Of a stretch of 38,601 nt of DNA, positions 8,396 through 15,151 are shown in pieces (within the stretch, counting starts at the first letter, position 1; each line of letters starts with the position of its first letter). Both the position numbers and the translations under genes were made by a program. The stretch is from an uncultured Bacteroidales bacterium (lineage in GTDB: Bacteria > Bacteroidota > Bacteroidia > Bacteroidales > Paludibacteraceae): the NCBI GenBank assembly GCA_900317885.1, contig ONIM01000008.1, positions 1 to 38,601 of the forward strand. Direction: 5' to 3'. Under the pieces are notes generated by a model. That model saw only the letters and a list, made by a program, of their open reading frames with translations, ran no database searches and was not told where the DNA came from.

Positions 8396-8937
8396 AAATC
8401 GGAATATATGGCGGAAGTTTCAACCCCGTGCATTTCGGGCATGTGGGATTGGCAAAATGGGTCATCGAGCATACGGATCTCGATGAGTTATGGCTCATGG
8501 TCAGCCCCAATAACCCGCTCAAAGATGCCGGTATCTTAGCGCCCGAAGAAGAACGCTTGGCAGCCGTCCGCGAGGCGATAAAAGACATCCCCGGAGTGAA
8601 AGCATCGGATTTTGAGTTCTCGCTTCCGCGACCGTCTTATACTGCCAACACCCTGCGCGAACTGCAAAAACAATTCCCCGAGTACGAGTTCACGCTCGTC
8701 ATCGGGGAAGATAATCTGGCTATTTTTGATAAATGGCGCGAGTACGAATATATCCTCGCGAACTTCCGGATCTTCGTCTATCCCAGAACGTCCTCCCGAC
8801 AAACGGGAGGAGTGGCCTCTGCCGAGAAGGGCAAGATAAATACCGCGAAGTCGGTCAAGGAACTTCAGTTCCTCAGTGAAGCACCTCTTTTCGACATATC
8901 ATCATCCGCCATTCGCCATTCGCGCGGACTTCAATAA
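8392..8937 (+). CDS. nadD: Nicotinate-nucleotide adenylyltransferase, short C-terminus
   Basis: Makes deamido-NAD from nicotinate mononucleotide and ATP. 181 residues. Motifs: GIYGGSFNPVHFGHVGLA (nucleotidyltransferase G-G-S-F-x-P-x-H-x-G-H), SPNNPLK, GEDNL and the final ISSSAIR. In relatives the ISS-x-x-IR motif is followed by roughly 25 more residues ending in a VP...YI pattern; here the frame stops 6 residues later, inside the 3' end of the convergent prmA gene. Residues about 133-142 are encoded by a perfect hairpin element (8791-8811). Active-site motifs are intact, so it is probably functional. NadK, two operons away, acts in the same pathway. Confidence 0.92.
   Translation: MKIGIYGGSFNPVHFGHVGLAKWVIEHTDLDELWLMVSPNNPLKDAGILAPEEERLAAVREAIKDIPGVKASDFEFSLPRPSYTANTLRELQKQFPEYEFTLVIGEDNLAIFDKWREYEYILANFRIFVYPRTSSRQTGGVASAEKGKINTAKSVKELQFLSEAPLFDISSSAIRHSRGLQ
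8791..8811. repeat. Perfect hairpin element inside nadD
   Basis: Eight-base arms TCCTCCCG (8791-8798) and CGGGAGGA (8804-8811), loop ACAAA. It falls in a region of NadD where relatives have a shorter loop. Confidence 0.8.
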
Positions 8938-9721
8938 GACGTAGCCCGTTCTTTTTTGCCTCTTCTTCGAGTGCCGGACAATCGGTCTCATAAAATCCGC
9001 TCATCCATACTTCTCCTCCTTCTTTTATTATGCGCGCGTAGATAGGCATCTGCGCGAGGAGGATGTTGCGGTGGATATTGGCGAGGACTAAGTCGAATAC
9101 AGACCGACCTTCAGTCTGACAGAGTACAGACCGTTCGCCTTGCTCATTGACAGATCCCAGACGCACATCCAACTCTACGCCATTCAGAGCAGCGTTCTCG
9201 AGCGTGTTCTGCACGGACTTGTCGTCAATATCTACTGCCAGCACATGCGCCGCACCGAGTTTCTTGGCAAAGATCCCCAACACCCCGGTTCCGCACCCAT
9301 TGTCAAGGACATTAAATTTAAAATTTGAAATTTGAGATTTGAAATTAATTAATGCCTCAATCATCATCGCCGTCGTCTCGTGGTGGCCGGCACCGAAGGC
9401 ACAATGCGGGATGATCTTCACGCCCAGTGGCAGTTCTTGCACCGGGTGCTCGGCTTCCCAAACCGCATTCCAATTCTCATCGGGCACTTCTTCCACCGAT
9501 AGAAGCGTCGCTCCTTCGGTATCGGAGATCTGCGCTTGGATGGCTTCTTGGTTTTGTTCCCATAGATCCGAAGGGATGTAATAATCCGCATGGCCTGCTT
9601 GCTCCGGTTCTAAACCGGCGTCTATGGTATCGACGCCGAGGTCGCAAAGTTCCTGGTCAAACACTTCTTTCTGCCATTCCTCGGCAAAATCCGTCGTTAT
9701 ATGTAATACGTGGTACTTCAT
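8873..9721 (-). CDS. prmA: Ribosomal protein L11 methyltransferase
   Basis: SAM-dependent methylation of ribosomal protein L11. 282 residues. FGAGHHETT (109-117), NVLDNGCGTGVLGIF (137-151, SAM-binding motif I) and DLVLANIHRNIL (210-221, the N-x-x-x-N/ANI motif) identify it. Two stretches look inserted: about 125-136, encoded by an AT-rich direct repeat (9312-9350), and about 193-209, encoded by a tacagaccg repeat region (9098-9133). Both keep the frame and lie outside the motifs. The gene overlaps folC's stop and is the last gene of dnaE-folC-prmA. Its 3' end overlaps the convergent nadD by 65 bases. Confidence 0.94.
   Translation of the reverse strand: MKYHVLHITTDFAEEWQKEVFDQELCDLGVDTIDAGLEPEQAGHADYYIPSDLWEQNQEAIQAQISDTEGATLLSVEEVPDENWNAVWEAEHPVQELPLGVKIIPHCAFGAGHHETTAMMIEALINFKSQISNFKFNVLDNGCGTGVLGIFAKKLGAAHVLAVDIDDKSVQNTLENAALNGVELDVRLGSVNEQGERSVLCQTEGRSVFDLVLANIHRNILLAQMPIYARIIKEGGEVWMSGFYETDCPALEEEAKKNGLRLIEVRANGEWRMMICRKEVLH
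9098..9133. repeat. Repeat insertion inside prmA
   Basis: Direct copies of TACAGACCG at 9098-9106 and 9125-9133, enclosing a CAGAC/GTCTG inverted pair. Encodes part of the extra stretch E-Q-G-E-R-S-V-L-C-Q-T-E-G-R before the ANI motif strand. Confidence 0.7.
9312..9350. repeat. AT-rich direct repeat inside prmA
   Basis: Repeated aaatttgaa/gatttgaaatt units, much more AT-rich than the surrounding gene. Encodes I-N-F-K-S-Q-I-S-N-F-K-F just before SAM motif I. Confidence 0.8.
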
Positions 9722-11055
9722 TTGTCGCTAATCATTTGCAAAGCCTCGCCCACGAGGTAATTACTGCCGCCGATAAAGACCGCATCCTCCTCTGCGGCGT
9801 GTTCCAACGCATAGTTGATTGCCTCTTTCGGATCATTGATGGACATCGGCTGAATACTGAATGCTGAATGCTGAATACTCTCCCACATCGCCAACATCTC
9901 CTCCGCCGTCCTTGCGCGCTTCGTATTCGGGGTGGTGAAGATATAATGGTATTTGTCGTCGCTCGGCAGCAGCCGCATGACGACGTCTGTATCTTTGTCG
10001 TTGACCATGCCGAAGACGATCCATATATGCGGGTTCGGGAGGGTCTTGAGTTGCTGGGCAACGTACTGGATTCCGTGGCTGTTATGTCCGGTGTCGCAGA
10101 TCACGAGCGGCTTCTCACGCAGCGTCTCCCATCGTCCGCGAAGCCCCGTCAGACTGCATACGTGGCTAAAACCCTCGTGGATAGCGTCTCTGCTGATGGA
10201 AAAATGCTCCCTTCCTTTTAGGGAAGGGTTGGGGTTAGGCCATCTCAGCACCTGCAACGCCACAAATGCCGTCTGGAGGTTTTTCTCCTGATAGAGGCCT
10301 TTGAGTTCGCACTCGGGCGCTTCGCGAAGCCTTCGGGTGCGCAGGTAACCGCATTGATCGGCGAACCAAATCCTGCAGTCGGTGGTCTCCAGTCCTTCGC
10401 CTAAGATACCGCACTCCTGCGCTTTGTCGAGGAAGACGTTCATCGTCTGGGGATGCGTCTCGCCGATGACGCAAGGCACGCCGGGTTTGATGATACCGGC
10501 TTTCTCACGGGCGATCTTTGCAAGCGTGTTGCCCAAGAACTCCGTGTGATCCAGACCGATATTCGTGATGACGGAGAGAATCGGAGTGAGGACGTTGGTG
10601 CTGTCGAGCCTTCCTCCGAGTCCCACTTCAACGACTGCAATATCTACCTCCTGCGCTACAAAATAGGCAAAAGCCATGGCGGTCATGGTCTCGAAGAAAG
10701 AGGGTTGTGCCTCGTCAAGAAATGCGCGGTTTGTCTCAACAAACTGCGCCACTTCGCTCTCGGGAATCGGCACTCCGTTGACGCGGATCCGTTCGGTAAG
10801 GGAGACAAGATGCGGGCTGGTGTACAGCCCCACTTTGTAACCCGCGGCCTGCAGCACAGCGGCGATGAGATGGGATGTCGAACCCTTGCCGTTGGTGCCT
10901 GCCACATGGATCGCCCGCAACTTCTCTTGCGGATTGCCGACGTGCGCCATGAGCCGGAGCGTGTTCTCCAGACCGGGCTTGTACGCTGCCGCACCTACCA
11001 GATGAAACGGCGGCCGCGCGTTATACAAATATTCTATCGCTTCTTTGTAGCTCAT
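9718..11055 (-). CDS. folC: Bifunctional folylpolyglutamate/dihydrofolate synthase
   Basis: Adds glutamate to folates (and to dihydropteroate in the dihydrofolate synthase role). 445 residues from the chosen ATG at 11055-11053. P-loop AGTNGKGST (52-60), YTSPHLVSLTERIRVNG, EVGLGGRLDSTN, GLDHTEFLG and DTGHNSHG follow in family order. An upstream in-frame ATG at 11097 overlaps the dnaE stop (ATGA) and would add 14 residues, but those are encoded entirely by a palindromic repeat element; family members begin near M-S-Y-K-E-A. The element places GGGGAGGAG about 9 bases upstream of the chosen ATG. Two more repeat-derived insertions lie near residues 271-284 and 392-402. Confidence 0.94.
   Translation of the reverse strand: MSYKEAIEYLYNARPPFHLVGAAAYKPGLENTLRLMAHVGNPQEKLRAIHVAGTNGKGSTSHLIAAVLQAAGYKVGLYTSPHLVSLTERIRVNGVPIPESEVAQFVETNRAFLDEAQPSFFETMTAMAFAYFVAQEVDIAVVEVGLGGRLDSTNVLTPILSVITNIGLDHTEFLGNTLAKIAREKAGIIKPGVPCVIGETHPQTMNVFLDKAQECGILGEGLETTDCRIWFADQCGYLRTRRLREAPECELKGLYQEKNLQTAFVALQVLRWPNPNPSLKGREHFSISRDAIHEGFSHVCSLTGLRGRWETLREKPLVICDTGHNSHGIQYVAQQLKTLPNPHIWIVFGMVNDKDTDVVMRLLPSDDKYHYIFTTPNTKRARTAEEMLAMWESIQHSAFSIQPMSINDPKEAINYALEHAAEEDAVFIGGSNYLVGEALQMISDK
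9850..9877. repeat. 7-base tandem repeat inside folC
   Basis: Four copies of ctgaat(a/g), 28 bases. In folC's frame it encodes S-I-Q-H-S-A-F-S-I-Q. Confidence 0.9.
10207..10241. repeat. Palindromic element, type A, inside folC
   Basis: Arms CCCTTCC (10209-10215) and GGAAGGG (10222-10228) plus the tail TTGGGGTTAGGC. Matches the apbE element at 30 of 35 positions. Encodes N-P-N-P-S-L-K-G-R-E in FolC. Confidence 0.9.
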
Positions 11056-11061
11056 ATAATT

Positions 11062-11095
11062 TCTCCTCCCCTTCATGGGAGGTCGGGTGGGGCTC
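11062..11095. repeat. Palindromic element, type B, at the dnaE/folC junction
   Basis: Arms CCTCCC (11065-11070) and GGGAGG (11077-11082), then TCGGGTGGGGCTC. Same as 21201-21235 apart from one substitution-scale difference and one indel. It fills the gap between the dnaE stop and the chosen folC start and supplies a purine-rich GGGGAGGAG upstream of it. Confidence 0.9.
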
Positions 11096-14000
11096 ATTCT
11101 TTCGTCACTACATTAAACTCCAACACGCCTTCCATCCGTTTGGTCACGAGCCATTTGTAGAACTGCGGGGTGACGTGAATCGCGTTGGAGCGGCTGGTGA
11201 GAGATATCTGCTGGCGGTTGAGGGGATTGAAAACGGATATATGTACGCGCTCGGAGCCTTTGTTGGCCTTGAGCACGTCGTTCAGTTCGTCAATCAGCTC
11301 GTAACTCAAGGCGTCCAACGACAACCGGATATTGATGCCCTCCACACGTTTGTCCTGCGCCTCGTTCATCATCTCCACCTGCTGCACTACGAACTCAAAC
11401 TCCGCCTCCTCATCTTTGGCTTCCTTAAACCATTTCATGCCGGCGCCTTTCTGTTGCACAACACCTGTGACAAGGACGAAGAGGTCCTTGAGCATGAGGT
11501 GGGCAAACTGCGCGTAGGCGTTGCCGAAGAGTACGAACTGATAAGAGCCGGTGTAATCCTCAATGGTGTAACGGCCGTACGGGTTGCCTTTCTGCGAACG
11601 CAACTGCTCCGCTTCTATGATGAGTCCGCCTATGAGGCAGGCTTGGTTCTTATGTGCGGCAAGGAATTCCGAAGGCAGGAGGACCTGCTCATCCGGTTCT
11701 TCTATCTGCTGCTTGCGGAGGGTGATCTCCGCTTCGTTACGGGCGTCCGGGCGACGCCATTTATCAAACTGCGACATCTCTAACGCCGTGGTGTTGCTCA
11801 ACTCGTTGACCTCGAACGCATACTCGTCCAGAGGGTGCGCGGAGAGGTAGATGCCGATGAGTTCTTTCTCTTTGTTGAGCCGCTCGATGGTGTCCCAACG
11901 GGGTACTTGCGGCAGGGAAGGGTGGTGTATATCCACCTCGATGTCGAAATCGTCGAAGAGCGAATTGGCGTTGGAGGCCTTGTCTGCCTGCCATTTATTG
12001 CCGTAGTTCATCAGCAGGTCGAGTCCCGATTCACCATTGTCGTTGACGCCGAAGAACTGCTCGCGGTAGATGTCCTCGAAGCACTCGAAGGCACCTGCCT
12101 GCGCGAGGTTCTCGATGGTCTTGCGGTTACAGGACTGCAGGTTCACGCGCTCCAGAAAATCGAAGATATCTTTGTATTTGCCGTTTTTCTCGCGCTCTTT
12201 GATGATGGCCTCTGCGGCGCCTTCGCCGACACCTTTGATGCCGCCCAGGCCGAACCGGATAGCACCTTTCTCGTTGACCGTGAAGGACAACTCCGACTCG
12301 TTCACGTCCGGCTCCAAGACACTCAGGCCGAGCGCTTTGCATTCGTCCATGAGTTTGGTCACCTCCTTGATATCGTCCTTGTGGACGGTGAGGTTCGCCG
12401 CCATGAACTCCGCCGGGTAATGGGCTTTGAGGTAACCCGTCTGATAAGCTACCCACGAGTAGCAAGCCGCATGAGATTTATTGAAGGCATAGGATGCAAA
12501 TTTCTTCCAGTCCTCCCAGATTTTCGTCAGCACTTTCGGGTCGTGACCGTTCGCTTTGCCGCCTTCCATGAACTTGACTTGCAGCGACTCCAGAACCGCC
12601 ATCTGCTTCTTTCCCATCGCCTTACGGAGCTTGTCGCTCTCGCCGCGGGTGAAGTTCGCCAAGAGGCGGCTCAGAAGCATCACCTGCTCCTGATAAACGG
12701 TCACGCCATAAGTGTCCTTGAGGTATTTCTCCATCACAGGGATGTCGTACGTCACAGGTTCGAGACCCTGCTTGCGGCGGATGAACTGCGGGATATAATC
12801 CATCGGTCCCGGACGGTAGAGCGCGTTCATGGCGATGAGGTCGCCAATGACGGTCGGCTTCAACTCCCGCAGGTATTTCTGCATACCGGCGGACTCGAAC
12901 TGAAAGACCGCTACCGTCCGTCCTTCCTGGAAGAGTTTGTAAGTCACCTCGTCGTCGATGGGTATATGATCGATGTCGATATCGATGCCTTGTGCTTTCT
13001 TGATGTTTCTCAGACACTCTTTGATGATCGTCAGGGTGATGAGGCCGAGGAAGTCCATCTTGATCAGACCCACGGACTCCACCACATGCCCGTCGTATTC
13101 GGTCACGAGCACACGTTTCTTACTGGTCTTATCCTCTACGGAACTCAGCGGCGCGAAGTTCGTCAAGTCGTCCGCACCGATGATCACGCCACAGGCGTGT
13201 ACACCTACTTGCCTAATCGTACCTTCCAGCCGCGCTGCGTAGTCAAGCATCGAGCGTATATTCGGATCGCCGTTCTTATGCTCCTCTTTGAGTTCGGGGA
13301 TGTACTTGTAGCAGTTCTTGAGGTTCACTTTGGGACGTTTGGCATCTTTCGGAAGGTCCTTCAGTAAGGAGTCCGGGAAATCGCGGTCGGGGATAAAGGA
13401 CTTGAGCTCATTTACCCTCGCTAACGGCACTTGCTGCACGCGGCCGACATCGGCCAAAGCGGACTTGGTAGCCATCTTGCCGTAGGTCACGATATGCGCC
13501 ACATGTGTCTCGCCGTACTTGCGGCTGACGTAATCAAGCACCTTGCCGCGGCCGCAATCCTCGAAATCCGTATCGATATCCGGCAGGGATATACGGTCGG
13601 GGTTGAGGAAACGCTCAAAAAGGAGGTCGTACTTAAGAGGATCCAGATCGGTGATCTTCAGACAGTAAGCCACTACCGAACCTGCCGCACTACCACGACC
13701 CGGACCGACCGAGACATCCAGATCTTCCCGCGCCGCACGGATGAAATCCATGACGATAAGGAAGTAACCCGGGAAACCCATCGTGATGATGGTGTTGAGT
13801 TCGAACTCGATACGCTCTTTCAGCTCCTCGTCGTTCGCTAACCGTTCCTCGCCGTAACGCTCTTTGGCGCCTTCCATCGTCAGATGGCGCAGGTACGCAC
13901 TCTCGAACGCCAGACGGTCGGGGTAGTCTTCCTCTTTGCCGAACGAAGCGGGGATGTCGAACTTAGGCATGATCGGGTCATGGTCGATGTCGTAGATCTC

Positions 14001-14993
14001 CACCTTATCGACAATCTCCTGCGTGTTCTCCAGCGCTTCCGGCAGGTCGGGGAAGATAGCCGCCATCTCTTCGGGTGTCTTGAGCCACTCCTGTTTGGTA
14101 TAGTGCATTCGGTTGACGTCGTTGACGAAGTGGTTGGTGCTCAGACAGATCAGTCGGTCATGCGCCTCCGCGTCTTCTTCGTTCACGAAGTGCGAGTCGT
14201 TGGTCGCAATAATCTTCACGCCGTATTTGCGGGCGAGCTCCACAAGCACAGGGTTCACCTGTTTCTGCCGCTCGTAAGTGTCCTGATCTCCTCCGGGTTT
14301 CTGCGTCTCATGGCGCTGTAACTCAATATAATAATCCTCGCCAAAGAGGTTCTTGAACCATTTTACCGTCTCCTCCGCCTCTTTGAACACCCCCTCCTCA
14401 ATGAGTTCTGAGGTCAACCTGGAAGCGGTCTGTGCGCTGAGGTCAACCTGGATAGCGGTCTGTGCTCCTAATATCTTCTGCGGCAGCTCGCCGCCGAGAC
14501 AAGCCGAACAACAGATGACACCTTCATGCCATTTCTCCAAGAGCTCCTTGTCAATACGCGGAGTATGGTAGAACGCGTCGGACATATATCCGTGCGAGAC
14601 GATGCGGCAGAGGTTATGGTAGCCCACCATATTCTTTGCCAAGAGGATGAGGTGCCATCCCGAGCGGTCGATGACGTAGGTCTTACCCTCGCCGTTCACG
14701 GCTTTGTCGTCGCTCATGGAGTGTCTTCCGCGACGCGCACAATACGCCTCGCAGCCCACGATGGGCTTGAAGGGAACAAAAGGCTCACCTTTCTCTTCTG
14801 CGGCAGCTTTGAGTTTCTTATTCACGCCCTTGCAGTAGTCCAGCAGGTCCTTGATGCCGTACATATTGCCGTGATCGGTTAACGCCACGGCATTCATGCC
14901 CGTCGCCAGACACTTATCGACGATCTCCTCTACCTTGGAAAGTCCGTCCAGCAGGGAGTAGTGGGAGTGTACATGAAGATGTGTAAAATTCAT
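11094..14993 (-). CDS. dnaE: DNA polymerase III subunit alpha (DnaE type)
   Basis: Replicative polymerase. 1299 residues from the ATG at 14993; an open frame extends upstream to 15146 but runs through the promoter, so it is not the start. N-terminal PHP domain (FTHLHVHSHYSLLDGL), palm motifs VGPGRGSAAGS and SLPDIDTDFED (catalytic aspartates), FQFESAGMQKYL, helix-hairpin-helix GLGGIKGVGEGAAEAI and a C-terminal OB fold (ACLIGGLIIEAEQLRSQKG). Residues about 176-195 (between GGELPQKIL and ELIEEGVFKEAE) contain a tandem 29/30-base duplication that looks inserted. First gene of dnaE-folC-prmA. No intein. Confidence 0.97.
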   Translation of the reverse strand: MNFTHLHVHSHYSLLDGLSKVEEIVDKCLATGMNAVALTDHGNMYGIKDLLDYCKGVNKKLKAAAEEKGEPFVPFKPIVGCEAYCARRGRHSMSDDKAVNGEGKTYVIDRSGWHLILLAKNMVGYHNLCRIVSHGYMSDAFYHTPRIDKELLEKWHEGVICCSACLGGELPQKILGAQTAIQVDLSAQTASRLTSELIEEGVFKEAEETVKWFKNLFGEDYYIELQRHETQKPGGDQDTYERQKQVNPVLVELARKYGVKIIATNDSHFVNEEDAEAHDRLICLSTNHFVNDVNRMHYTKQEWLKTPEEMAAIFPDLPEALENTQEIVDKVEIYDIDHDPIMPKFDIPASFGKEEDYPDRLAFESAYLRHLTMEGAKERYGEERLANDEELKERIEFELNTIITMGFPGYFLIVMDFIRAAREDLDVSVGPGRGSAAGSVVAYCLKITDLDPLKYDLLFERFLNPDRISLPDIDTDFEDCGRGKVLDYVSRKYGETHVAHIVTYGKMATKSALADVGRVQQVPLARVNELKSFIPDRDFPDSLLKDLPKDAKRPKVNLKNCYKYIPELKEEHKNGDPNIRSMLDYAARLEGTIRQVGVHACGVIIGADDLTNFAPLSSVEDKTSKKRVLVTEYDGHVVESVGLIKMDFLGLITLTIIKECLRNIKKAQGIDIDIDHIPIDDEVTYKLFQEGRTVAVFQFESAGMQKYLRELKPTVIGDLIAMNALYRPGPMDYIPQFIRRKQGLEPVTYDIPVMEKYLKDTYGVTVYQEQVMLLSRLLANFTRGESDKLRKAMGKKQMAVLESLQVKFMEGGKANGHDPKVLTKIWEDWKKFASYAFNKSHAACYSWVAYQTGYLKAHYPAEFMAANLTVHKDDIKEVTKLMDECKALGLSVLEPDVNESELSFTVNEKGAIRFGLGGIKGVGEGAAEAIIKEREKNGKYKDIFDFLERVNLQSCNRKTIENLAQAGAFECFEDIYREQFFGVNDNGESGLDLLMNYGNKWQADKASNANSLFDDFDIEVDIHHPSLPQVPRWDTIERLNKEKELIGIYLSAHPLDEYAFEVNELSNTTALEMSQFDKWRRPDARNEAEITLRKQQIEEPDEQVLLPSEFLAAHKNQACLIGGLIIEAEQLRSQKGNPYGRYTIEDYTGSYQFVLFGNAYAQFAHLMLKDLFVLVTGVVQQKGAGMKWFKEAKDEEAEFEFVVQQVEMMNEAQDKRVEGINIRLSLDALSYELIDELNDVLKANKGSERVHISVFNPLNRQQISLTSRSNAIHVTPQFYKWLVTKRMEGVLEFNVVTKE
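14408..14466. repeat. 29/30-base tandem duplication inside dnaE
   Basis: Copies at 14408-14436 and 14437-14466, each ctgaggtcaacctgga...agcggtctgtgc; the second has one extra base, so the two copies are translated in different frames (A-Q-T-A-I-Q-V-D-L-S, then A-Q-T-A-S-R-L-T-S). Confidence 0.9.
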
Positions 14994-15011
14994 ATTTTCG
15001 CAATTTGGCTG

Positions 15012-15042
15012 CAAAGATAGTAATTTTTTTTCATTTTTGCAA
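15012..15042 (-). promoter_or_regulatory. Bacteroidota-type promoter for dnaE
   Basis: Minus strand TTGCAAAAATG (TTG at 15042-15040), 20-base spacer, TATCTTTG (15019-15012). Transcription near 15006 leaves a leader of only about 13 bases before the dnaE ATG, which fixes the start choice. Confidence 0.85.
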
Positions 15043-15079
15043 GGCTTGGTGCTTTTTTTACAAAAAAACGCGCGCGGGC

Positions 15080-15110
15080 TTGCGTATGTCAGAAAAAAAC
15101 AGTAAATTTG
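15080..15110 (+). promoter_or_regulatory. Bacteroidota-type promoter for the GH3 operon
   Basis: TTGCGTATGTC (TTG at 15080-15082), 20-base spacer, TAAATTTG (15103-15110). Divergent from the dnaE promoter. Confidence 0.83.
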
Positions 15111-15151
15111 CACCCAAATTGCGTTAATAGGCAAAAACAGAACCATTTATT

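Noticed and set aside
11835-13367. A 510-codon open frame antisense to dnaE
   Set aside because: It mirrors the codon structure of dnaE, has no recognisable domain and no promoter; dnaE is certain on the other strand.
14994-15146. N-terminal extension of dnaE by 51 codons
   Set aside because: It runs through the dnaE promoter and the divergent GH3 promoter; the PHP domain starts at the ATG at 14993.
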